Part shown: positions 7,146 to 14,900 of the stretch, in pieces
Position numbering within the stretch: position 1 is the stretch's first letter
How the letters are laid out: the number at the start of each line of letters is the position of its first letter
Assembly (NCBI GenBank): GCA_022826925.1
Contig: JAJDTX010000090.1
Coordinates: 1 to 34,874, forward strand
From: Bryobacterales bacterium
Lineage (GTDB): Bacteria > Acidobacteriota > Terriglobia > Bryobacterales > UBA6623
Direction: 5' to 3'
DNA length: 34,874 nucleotides
Translations under genes and position numbers: made by a program
The notes under the pieces: model-generated
Database searches by the model: none
Told to the model about the DNA's origin: nothing
The model's input: only the letters and a program-made list of their open reading frames with translations

Positions 7146-9634
7146 TCCGAGGACTTGCCGAGCCAGCGCACCCGGACAACAAGCTTGATCGGCGAGCGCC
7201 CAGACAGATCAAGGAAGTGGGGCGAGTCCACGTTGTTGTTGACGAACCTGTAGTTGGGCCGGTTGGTCACGTTGTCGACGCCGGGGCGCAATGCCCAGCG
7301 ATGTCCGAAGAGCGACACCTCCCTCTCGACATGCACGTTCAGGCTGAAATGCCGGGGGAGCCGCCAGCTATTGACCCGGCCCACCTGCTTGCCGTTATCG
7401 TCATGCACGCTGAACGGGAGACCGTCGCGCCATTCGCAGAGATAGACGACCGACATCTTCTCGCCGAGCGGGAACGATGCCCACGAGACCAGCCGATGGG
7501 GGACGTCCCAGGCGAGGCGGCCCTCGGTGTCTGAGAACAGGATGGGGTCGTTTGTCTCAACCTCCAGGGCGGCATTCGACCACGATCTCGAATACGTGTA
7601 GCTGGCGAACCATCGCTCGGCGCCAAGCAGAGGCTTGGTCAGCGACAGCTCCACGGAATCGTACGAATCCCGCCTCGAGTTCTGAAGCTGGAAGCGGACG
7701 TCTTGGCCGCCTAAGCGCAGGCGGTCGTCGTCCGCGGCCACGGCGACTGTCGGGACTTGGGCGTAGCCGTTGTTCAATCGCTTCCGAAGGTAGTTGACAG
7801 CTATGTCTGTCGCACCCGGAAGCCTCTGCTGCCAGCTGGCGCTGACATTCCGGGTGCTGGGAATGGTCAGCAGCCCCCGGTCCAGTTCGAAGAACCGGAT
7901 GTCCGGAGGCCCCAGCGGCGTCTCTCCGTCCGGAGCGAAAGTCGTATAGAGCGAGTGCTGGTCCTGATGCCGCGTGAAGATCTGGAAGAATGTCGTCGAC
8001 GGAATCCAGGCGACACCGGCCGAGAGCCTTGAGCCGTCCAGCCCCGGCGGCGCGTAGGCCAAGCTGAAGCGCGGTGTGACGGCTCCGCCCGCGACGATCC
8101 GGTCTCGGTCCATGCGAAGGCCCGCCTCGGCCACCAGTCGCGAGCGGATCGTCCAGCGGTCCTGCAGATAGGCGCCACTCTCGAGGTTCGACTCGGAGAA
8201 CCGGCCGCTGCCGGCAAACGCCAGCCGGCTCGACCGGGTGTTGTCCACACGGTAGTACTCGATCGGGCTCCGGCTGATGTCCTGCGAGTACTCGCTGTGG
8301 CTGAGACTCAGCCCGGCCCTCAGCTCGTGGGTCCCAAGCCATTTCTGGGAGGAGAGCAGGTTTGCCCGGAACTCGTCCCGGCTGGTGAGCAGGTGCATGT
8401 CGATGGGATAGTTTCCGGCCCTGCCGTCGGCGGTGATCTTGTAAGGCGCGCTCCCTTGGGGCACACCGCGGTAGGACGAGCGGTATGCGGCGTACCCGAA
8501 GTCAAGGACGCTGACGGCAGACAGGGCAACTTGATCCTTCAGGTTGAAGAAATGCCTCCGGGCCCGCTGGTCCAGCGTGGTCTCGATCGGGCTGAGCGGC
8601 GACAGGCCGGAGTTCGGCGCGCCAAAGTAGTCCGTCACCAGGCCGGAACTAAGGGTCTGCCGACGGCTCACTTGGGCTTGCGCTCGGAAACTGTTATTGA
8701 TCGACCAGTAGCGGTTACGATCCTGCCCGCGCGGCAGCTCGCGAATGAGATTCTCCTCGTAGAGCACGTCGAGGGCGTTGAAGAACCGGACACGATCGGA
8801 GGCCAGCGGGCCGGACAGGGTGTAGCGAGGCCGCCAGTCCCGGAATCGCAGTCCCCGGTTTAGCTCCACACCTGGCACGAAGTTGGTGAAACGCTGGGTG
8901 AACTCATCTCCGCCCATGCTGGAGTCGATCACCATGGCGCCGCCGGCACCCTTGCCCAGCGCCGCGGAGTACTGCGCCGACTGAAGGTCCATGGACTTCA
9001 CAGATTCGACGCCCAGGGTCATCTCAAGCTCCCCGGAAGCGGGGTCCGCGAGGTTGAAGCCGTCCAGCGACCAATTAGTCTCTCGCGCCGGGCTGCCGTT
9101 GAGGTGAAGGTCTCCGTACGCCGTCCTGACCACTCCCGGGAGCACGGCCGCCACGCCTTGGATGCGCTGCTTGGTCGCGCGGGTCATGGGCAGGGCGTCG
9201 ATCTCTTCTTCGACGAGCACATGCGAAACCGCAATTTCATCCTCGGGAAGCTGCTGCCCGGAGCGGACATCGACGACGGTCCCGGCGGCCCTCGCGCGAA
9301 TCAGCTCGACATTGACCACGTTGTCGCCTTCGACTAAATCGATCGGCTTGGCCTTGATCGGAAAGAACTCGGCGTGTGTGACCGTGAGCCGGCAATCGCC
9401 GGCGCGGCTCAGGTCGAAGCGGAACGATCCGTGCTGGTCAGCCTGTGTCTCGGCACGCTCGCCGGGGCCGTCGACCATTTCGATGACGATCCGGGCATGC
9501 TGGACCGGGTTCTCGCTTCGATCCAGGACCGATCCGCGCACCCTCACCTGAGCGCTGGCGGCGACCGCCGAGCAGGCGGCCAGGCTCATCGCTATGGCCG
9601 CTCGGCGCACCGCCTGCCAGTCGATAGTTTGCAT
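7142..9634 (-). CDS. TonB-dependent outer-membrane receptor with carboxypeptidase-regulatory domain (receptor 1)
   Basis: An 830-residue outer-membrane receptor of the Oar/carboxypeptidase-regulatory type. A signal peptide (about 1-30, ending near ASAQ) is followed by a beta-sandwich domain (GSVLDRSENPVQHARIVIE and onwards). A plug region comes next (ETNWSLDGFNLADPASGELEM), with a gate-like stretch resembling receptors that take up large substrates. The barrel fills the remainder. The protein ends in LGKSSD rather than the terminal Phe common in barrels, so BAM recognition may rely on an internal strand. The ATG at 9634 is preferred; a TTG at 9643 is possible. It is the last gene of a minus-strand series after the DUF1501 gene (84-base gap). 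The ligand is unknown. Confidence 0.86.
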   Translation of the reverse strand: MQTIDWQAVRRAAIAMSLAACSAVAASAQVRVRGSVLDRSENPVQHARIVIEMVDGPGERAETQADQHGSFRFDLSRAGDCRLTVTHAEFFPIKAKPIDLVEGDNVVNVELIRARAAGTVVDVRSGQQLPEDEIAVSHVLVEEEIDALPMTRATKQRIQGVAAVLPGVVRTAYGDLHLNGSPARETNWSLDGFNLADPASGELEMTLGVESVKSMDLQSAQYSAALGKGAGGAMVIDSSMGGDEFTQRFTNFVPGVELNRGLRFRDWRPRYTLSGPLASDRVRFFNALDVLYEENLIRELPRGQDRNRYWSINNSFRAQAQVSRRQTLSSGLVTDYFGAPNSGLSPLSPIETTLDQRARRHFFNLKDQVALSAVSVLDFGYAAYRSSYRGVPQGSAPYKITADGRAGNYPIDMHLLTSRDEFRANLLSSQKWLGTHELRAGLSLSHSEYSQDISRSPIEYYRVDNTRSSRLAFAGSGRFSESNLESGAYLQDRWTIRSRLVAEAGLRMDRDRIVAGGAVTPRFSLAYAPPGLDGSRLSAGVAWIPSTTFFQIFTRHQDQHSLYTTFAPDGETPLGPPDIRFFELDRGLLTIPSTRNVSASWQQRLPGATDIAVNYLRKRLNNGYAQVPTVAVAADDDRLRLGGQDVRFQLQNSRRDSYDSVELSLTKPLLGAERWFASYTYSRSWSNAALEVETNDPILFSDTEGRLAWDVPHRLVSWASFPLGEKMSVVYLCEWRDGLPFSVHDDNGKQVGRVNSWRLPRHFSLNVHVEREVSLFGHRWALRPGVDNVTNRPNYRFVNNNVDSPHFLDLSGRSPIKLVVRVRWLGKSSD

Positions 9635-9718
9635 CCTGCACAATGTGCTGCGATCAGTCGAGAGCGTTGGTCGGGCACAAGGCCCCTTGCGCCCCGTCGG
9701 TATGAGCCTAGTGGCAGG

Positions 9719-11146
9719 CTATGCCAGCATCGCCTCCACCACGGTGCCGCCCACGTCAGTGAGTCGGAAGTCGCGTCCAGCGTGCCGGTACGTCAATCGC
9801 TCGTGGTCGAGGCCCAGACAGTGCAGGACGGTCGCCTGCAGGTCGTGGACATGGATCGGATTCTCTTCCACTGTCAGGCCCAATTCGTCCGTGCGGCCAA
9901 TCGCCTGGCCGCCCTTTACGCCGCCGCCTGCCATCCACACGCTGAATCCATCGGCATGGTGATCCCGGCCTATGTTGGCCGGGTCGGAAGGATTTCGCCA
10001 CTCCGCCAGGGACGTGCGCCCGAACTCCCCGGCCCAGATGACCAGTGTGTCGTCCAACAGGCCTCGCTGCTTGAGGTCCTTCACCAACGCTGCCACGGGC
10101 TTGTCCGTGACCCGGCACTTCTGGCTCAGACCCTTGTCCAAGTTCGAATGGTGGTCCCATTGCGCGTGCTGGTTCAGCACGAACCGCACACCGCGCTCGA
10201 CCAGGCGGCGCGCCAACAGGCAGGTCATGCCGTAATCCCGCGTCTCGTCCGAATTCAGCCCGTACATTTCGCGCATGTGCTCCGGCTCGTCCGAAACGTC
10301 GATCAGGCTCGGGGCCGACGCCTGCATGCGGAACGCCAATTCATAGGAGGCGATGCGCGCTGCGATCTCTTGGTCCCCGGTGCGCGCGAGCTGTTCGCGG
10401 TTGAGTTCTCGGATCAAATCCAGATCGGCTCGCTGCATGTCCGGCGTGATACCCGTGGGGTTGGACAAATGCAGAATCGGATCGCCCTCGCTGCGCAACA
10501 GCACGCCTTGGTAATTCGACGGCAGGAAACCGTTTGTCCAGTTGCCGGTGCTGCCCTGTGTCGAGCTGCCGGTCTTGAGGACAACGAATCCGGGCAGGTC
10601 GCGGGACTCGCTGCCCAGTCCGTACGTGATCCACGAGCCCACCGTGGGCCTTCCCGGCAGCGGACTGCCCGACATCAAGAGCGCCTGCCCCGGATGGTGG
10701 TTGACCGATTCGCCACGTACCGATCGCACCAAGCAAATCTCGTCCGCGATGGTCGCCGTGTGCGGCAGCCACTCCGAGAGCTCGATGCCCGACTCGCCGG
10801 CAGGCTGGAACTGCCTGCGGCTCGCCAGCACCTTCGCCGTGGGCTGGATGAACGCCAGCTGCAACTGCTTGGCCAGCGATTCCGGCAGGGGCTGGCCGTT
10901 CCACTCGTGCAGCTTCGGCTTGGGATCGAACAGGTCGATTTGGCTGGGCGCGCCAGCTTGAAACAGGAAGATCACGTTCTTCGCGCGCGGCGCGAAGTGC
11001 GGCTTGCGGGGCGCCAGCGGATCGCGTTCGGCGGTCCGGCCTTCGACTCCGAGCAAATGGGAGAGAGCGCCCAAGCCCAGTCCGTACAGGGTGTTGTCGA
11101 GGAAGTCCCGCCGGGACCGGAACGAGTTGAACGGGTGTAGGTTCAT
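9719..11146 (-). CDS. DUF1501 family exported protein (sulfatase-like fold)
   Basis: A 475-residue DUF1501 protein, a family built on an alkaline-phosphatase/sulfatase-like fold and very frequent in Planctomycetes and Solibacter relatives. A twin-arginine-like start (SRRDFLDNTLYGLGLGAL, about 11-28) suggests folded export. Family landmarks are NVIFLFQAGAPSQIDLFDPKP, VNHHPGQALLMSG, WDHHSNLDKG, WAGEFGRT and GRDHHADGFSVWMAGGG. The His/Asp-rich clusters are likely metal ligands. The ATG at 11146 overlaps the TGA of the PSD1/PSCyt1 gene by 4 bases, so the two are translated together and probably act together in the periplasm. The enzymatic reaction of the family has not been established to my knowledge. 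Confidence 0.9.
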   Translation of the reverse strand: MNLHPFNSFRSRRDFLDNTLYGLGLGALSHLLGVEGRTAERDPLAPRKPHFAPRAKNVIFLFQAGAPSQIDLFDPKPKLHEWNGQPLPESLAKQLQLAFIQPTAKVLASRRQFQPAGESGIELSEWLPHTATIADEICLVRSVRGESVNHHPGQALLMSGSPLPGRPTVGSWITYGLGSESRDLPGFVVLKTGSSTQGSTGNWTNGFLPSNYQGVLLRSEGDPILHLSNPTGITPDMQRADLDLIRELNREQLARTGDQEIAARIASYELAFRMQASAPSLIDVSDEPEHMREMYGLNSDETRDYGMTCLLARRLVERGVRFVLNQHAQWDHHSNLDKGLSQKCRVTDKPVAALVKDLKQRGLLDDTLVIWAGEFGRTSLAEWRNPSDPANIGRDHHADGFSVWMAGGGVKGGQAIGRTDELGLTVEENPIHVHDLQATVLHCLGLDHERLTYRHAGRDFRLTDVGGTVVEAMLA

Positions 11147-13725
11147 GGCCGCGTCACGAATTCGTCAAGGTTCATCAGGACTCTGCCAACACCGGTCCAC
11201 GCGAGCAGCGCGGGTTGGTTCAGCCCCTCGACCTCAGGAAGGTGCTGGAAACTCTCCGGTGCAGACATTCCCGCGGAGCGCTCTTCCAAGTATGCGCCGA
11301 AACGCTCCGCCTCGCCGGCGGTCGGCGCGCGGCCGAGCGCGAGGCTGAAGGCATAGCGCAGCCGTCCCGCGAAGGACGGGTCCGGAGCGTCGGACAACAC
11401 TCGCACGGCGAGTGACTGCCAGGCTTCGGCGAACGTCGTGTCGTTGAGCAGGTTGAGCGCCTGCAGGGGAGTGTTGGATCGCTCGCGGCTGCAGGCAGGC
11501 TCGCGGAATTCCGGCGAGTCGAAGTTCATCAGGAACGGAAACGGCTGCGTGCGCTGGAACTGGATATACATGCCGCGCTTGTACCGCTCGAACCCTGAAC
11601 TCGGCTCCCAATCCGTCCCGCCCGCCTTGAAGCCGGTGGTGCCGGGAGGCATGGCCGGGCGGAAGCTCCGGCCACCCACGTCGTGGTGCAGCAACCCGGC
11701 GGCGCCCAATGCGCGGTCCCAGATCAGTTCGGCGGGCAGGCGCAACCTGGCCTGCCGCCCTAGCAGCGCATTGGCGGGATCGCGCTCGACCAGCTGCTGC
11801 GAACCGCGCGAGGACTGCTGGTAGGTTTCCGAAGTGACGATCAGGCGATGCACGTGCCGAACATCCCAGCCCGAGTCGCGAAACTCGGAAGCGAGCCAGT
11901 CCAGCAGTCGCGGATGGCTCGGACGTTCGCCTTGCGTTCCGAAATCCTCGGAAGTCGCCACCAAGCCCCGTCCGAAGTACTCCTGCCAGATCCGATTGAC
12001 AGCGACGCGCGCCGTCAGAGGATTGTCGTCCGCGAACAGCCAGCGGGCCAGTTCGAGCCGCCCGGCGCCGGTCGCCCGCGACTCGGGCAGGATACCAGGC
12101 GTGCCGGGGCTGACTTCGATGCCGTGCCGGTCCCAGCTGCCGCGCACGCGCAAGAAGGTGGGCTGCCGCTCGCGATTCTCGTAGACGATGCGCGCCTCGC
12201 TACGCTGCGGGTACGCTTGGTTGAGCTGCTTGAGCTTGCGCAGCGCCTCGGGGAAGCCCAGCTCCTTGCTCTCGGCCGCGCCGACGATCAAACTGTAGGC
12301 GCCCAGGAAGTAGTACGTCACCATGTTGGCTTGGCGCCAGGTCCGCCTGTCCGGCGGGACGCGCACGATCTCTTGCCCGCCATCGGTGTTCAAGCCAAGT
12401 TCCTGCCACGCCAGGTCGTAGTCCAAGTACACGCCCGGGGATTCGCCGGCTTGGATGCAGCGCGCTTCCCAGTCGGCCTGCAGGGCGGGCACGTCGTACT
12501 CGTCCAAGATCGCTTGATGCTTGCGCCGGTGCTCGTTGACCGTGTTCAGGTACGGGCCGAGCTCTCCCTGCAGCGGAGCGTATATGCGGCCTTCCTCGAG
12601 GTTGTCGAAGAAAGCGAACAGCTCGTAGAACTCCCTCTGCGAAACGGGATCGTACTTGTGGTCGTGGCACTGGGCGCAGCCCACCGTCAGGCCGAGCCAG
12701 ACCGTGCCGAAGGTGCTTGCCCGGTCCACGGTCTCTTCAAACGCATACTGGGCAGGGTTCACGCCGCCCTCTCGATTGCGCAGGGTGTTGCGGTGGAAGC
12801 CAGTGGCGACGCGCTGCTCAACGGTCGCGCCGGGCAACAGGTCGCCGGCGATCTGCTCGATCGAGAAGCGGTCAAACCGCATGCCCGCATTGAGCGCGTT
12901 GACGACCCAGCGCCGATAGCGCCACGCATGCGGGCGGACATAATCCTTGGCATAGCCGTCCGAGTCGGCGTAGCGCACTTGGTCCAGCCAGTGCATGGCC
13001 TGCTTCTCGCCAAAGTGCTCCGAGGCCAGCAATCGCTCCACCACTCGCTCGTAGGCTTCCTCTCCTGGATCTTCTTTGAAGGCGCTCTGCTCCTCGCGAG
13101 TCGGAGGGAGCCCGGTCAGATCCAGTGAGACGCGGGTCAACAGTGTGTCCCGGCCGGCCCGCGGCGCCGGCTCGAACCCCTCCGACCGCAGGCGCTCGCG
13201 CACGAAATGGTCGATTGGATTGCTCCCCGCCGGCGCGTCTGGCCGGACGATCGGCTGGAAGGCCCAGTGTCCCGACTCGTCCGGCGAGGAAGCGGCCGCG
13301 GCCGCTTCGGACCCGTCCGGCCACGGCGCCCCTTGATCGATCCAGGCCCGCAGCTTGCTGATCTCGGCCCGGCCTAGCGGCTCCCCGGTCGGAGGCATGA
13401 CCACTTTCACCCGATATCCCGCCACGAGGTGGATCAGGCGGCTCTCGGCCGAGTTGCCCGGAATGATGGCCGGTCCCGAGTGGCCGCCAGCCAGCGCATC
13501 CGCCTTGCGGTCCAAGCGCAGGCCATTCATGGCATTGGCGGGCCCGTGGCAGACAGTGCAACGCCCCGCCAACAGCGGGCGGATGTCCGCGTTGAAATCG
13601 ACCGCGCCGGCCGCCGGCGGCGGCAGCTCGGCCCCGAGCGCCGCGAGAGGCAGAGCGAGCAGGAGCGCCGCGCCGCGCCGCACGGCAGTGCGCTCTGGCC
13701 GCCTAATCTGCATGCTGGCTCTCAT
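11143..13725 (-). CDS. PSD1 and planctomycete cytochrome C (PSCyt1/DUF1549/DUF1553) protein
   Basis: An 860-residue exported protein with the architecture PSCyt1, then DUF1549 (PSCyt2), then DUF1553 (PSD1). The signal segment (about 15-33) is followed by CTVCH at 56-60, a single heme-c site, and RLDRKADALAGG typical of PSCyt1. DUF1549 covers roughly 165-370 (QVRYADSDGYAKDYVRP, GFHRNTLRNREGG, CAQCHDHKYDP). The CAQCH there is a second possible CxxCH heme site. DUF1553 covers roughly 550-830 (ARVAVNRIWQEYFGRGLV, REPACSRERSNTPLQALNLLND). The ATG at 13725 gives the full frame; a second ATG at 13713 also fits. It is translationally coupled to DUF1501, and 50 bases separate it from the upstream Gfo/Idh gene. 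The function is unproven; co-occurrence with DUF1501 and TonB receptors suggests periplasmic glycan oxidation or breakdown. Confidence 0.92.
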   Translation of the reverse strand: MRASMQIRRPERTAVRRGAALLLALPLAALGAELPPPAAGAVDFNADIRPLLAGRCTVCHGPANAMNGLRLDRKADALAGGHSGPAIIPGNSAESRLIHLVAGYRVKVVMPPTGEPLGRAEISKLRAWIDQGAPWPDGSEAAAAASSPDESGHWAFQPIVRPDAPAGSNPIDHFVRERLRSEGFEPAPRAGRDTLLTRVSLDLTGLPPTREEQSAFKEDPGEEAYERVVERLLASEHFGEKQAMHWLDQVRYADSDGYAKDYVRPHAWRYRRWVVNALNAGMRFDRFSIEQIAGDLLPGATVEQRVATGFHRNTLRNREGGVNPAQYAFEETVDRASTFGTVWLGLTVGCAQCHDHKYDPVSQREFYELFAFFDNLEEGRIYAPLQGELGPYLNTVNEHRRKHQAILDEYDVPALQADWEARCIQAGESPGVYLDYDLAWQELGLNTDGGQEIVRVPPDRRTWRQANMVTYYFLGAYSLIVGAAESKELGFPEALRKLKQLNQAYPQRSEARIVYENRERQPTFLRVRGSWDRHGIEVSPGTPGILPESRATGAGRLELARWLFADDNPLTARVAVNRIWQEYFGRGLVATSEDFGTQGERPSHPRLLDWLASEFRDSGWDVRHVHRLIVTSETYQQSSRGSQQLVERDPANALLGRQARLRLPAELIWDRALGAAGLLHHDVGGRSFRPAMPPGTTGFKAGGTDWEPSSGFERYKRGMYIQFQRTQPFPFLMNFDSPEFREPACSRERSNTPLQALNLLNDTTFAEAWQSLAVRVLSDAPDPSFAGRLRYAFSLALGRAPTAGEAERFGAYLEERSAGMSAPESFQHLPEVEGLNQPALLAWTGVGRVLMNLDEFVTRP

Positions 13726-13775
13726 TGGATACTGCGCCCGACCGCCGCAATCATCGCGGTCCTCTGGTCACAAGC

Positions 13776-14792
13776 TTACATGCCGGACGCCTTGATCAGC
13801 GCTTCCTGCACGACGATGTCCTCGTCAAACGAGACGTGCAGCGGCTCTTCGCCCCGCACGGCGCTGGCCAGAGCGGCCATGTCCCCAACATAGCGTCGGT
13901 AGGCGGGCAGCTCGATGCGGTGCGGTCCCTTCGGATAGGGGCCGGCGGCCTCCGCCAGATCGAACACCAGCCGCGGGGCCTCGATCGGGCGCAGCGTGGC
14001 CACGCCGTTCGTACCGTGCACCTCGAAGCTGCGGTAGCGGCTGCCGTTGGCGGCCAGGGCGGCTCCGGTCACGATTCCGAGAGCCCCGGAATACTCGAAC
14101 ACCGCCAGCGTGTTGTCCGCGAGAGTGTCGTCGAACTCGCCGTGCTTGTTGAGATAGGGCGTGACCCTGTTGGGGCGACCCAGAAGGCGTACAAGCGGGT
14201 CGATAACGTGCGGGCCAAGTTCGAACATCTGGCCTCCGCGGAACTGGGCCCACGGAGCCCGGGCAGCAGGCGCGAGCGTCTTGTGGATCGACGCTTGGAC
14301 CAAGTGGATGTCGCCAAGCCACCCGCGCCGCGCAGCTTCAAGCATGCGATTGAGGCCGGGGTGATAGCGCCACATGTACCCCTGCTGCACCACCAAGCCC
14401 TGGGACCTAGCCACGCCAAGGATTGTGCGCAGGGACTCGACATCCAGCGCGGGCGGCTTCTCGAGGTGCAAGTGCTTGCCCGCCTCCACGACCCGCAGGC
14501 CGTCCCGGGCATGGTCGGCAACCGGGCCTTCGACAGCGATGACGTCAATCGAAGGATCTCGCAAGAGCTGGTCCGGGTCGTAGATCGCCAACCCTTGCGA
14601 TTCGTACTTCCTCCGAACCTCGACGGCGTCATCCCACAGCCCAGCGATCTCGAAATCGGGCGATTCTCCCGCGACGCGGATCTTGCCAGCCCCGTGGGAA
14701 TGGCTGGCCCCGAGAAAACCGATGCGCACCGGCTTGGCCGATGCCGCCAGCGGCGCGGCCAGCCCGGCGGCGATGAAGGAGCGACGGATCAT
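13776..14792 (-). CDS. Exported Gfo/Idh/MocA family oxidoreductase
   Basis: A 338-residue NAD(P)-dependent sugar oxidoreductase of the Gfo/Idh/MocA family. The N-terminus RRSFIAAGLAAPLAASA (3-19) resembles a twin-arginine signal peptide with an AxA-type cleavage site. It is followed directly by a Rossmann start, VRIGFLGASHSHG (22-34). The EKP motif at 111-113 holds the catalytic Lys, and GPHVIDPLVRL contributes the downstream His/Asp. Length matches the family. The ATG at 14792 is chosen because GAAGGG lies 9 bases upstream; ATGs at 14816 and 14843 lack a site. Export by Tat with bound cofactor is known for glucose-fructose oxidoreductase and fits here. It precedes the PSD1 gene by 50 bases and follows a terminator hairpin, so it probably heads this operon. 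Confidence 0.88.
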   Translation of the reverse strand: MIRRSFIAAGLAAPLAASAKPVRIGFLGASHSHGAGKIRVAGESPDFEIAGLWDDAVEVRRKYESQGLAIYDPDQLLRDPSIDVIAVEGPVADHARDGLRVVEAGKHLHLEKPPALDVESLRTILGVARSQGLVVQQGYMWRYHPGLNRMLEAARRGWLGDIHLVQASIHKTLAPAARAPWAQFRGGQMFELGPHVIDPLVRLLGRPNRVTPYLNKHGEFDDTLADNTLAVFEYSGALGIVTGAALAANGSRYRSFEVHGTNGVATLRPIEAPRLVFDLAEAAGPYPKGPHRIELPAYRRYVGDMAALASAVRGEEPLHVSFDEDIVVQEALIKASGM

Positions 14793-14862
14793 GGGCCACG
14801 GCCCTTCCGCACTCATCGTACCGAGGGGCGCAGCCGCGCACAAGCACTCGACGCCGATGCAG

Positions 14863-14895
14863 CCAAGGCCCGCCGTGTGGGAGGGCGGGCCTTGG
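14863..14895 (-). terminator. Strong stem-loop terminator of receptor 2
   Basis: A perfect 12-base inverted repeat (14863-14874 pairs with 14884-14895; arm CCAAGGCCCGCC) with a 9-base loop lies 5 bases past the stop of the TonB receptor 2 gene. No T-run follows, so termination may be Rho-assisted or the stem may protect the mRNA end. It separates receptor 2 from the Gfo/Idh operon. Confidence 0.8.
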
Positions 14896-14900
14896 CGAGT

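Noticed and set aside
9374..11140. 588-codon plus-strand frame opposite DUF1501
   Set aside because: It is the complement of conserved DUF1501 coding sequence; long antisense frames are common at this GC content.
11848..13128. 426-codon plus-strand frame opposite PSD1
   Set aside because: Antisense shadow of a protein with clear PSCyt1, DUF1549 and DUF1553 motifs.
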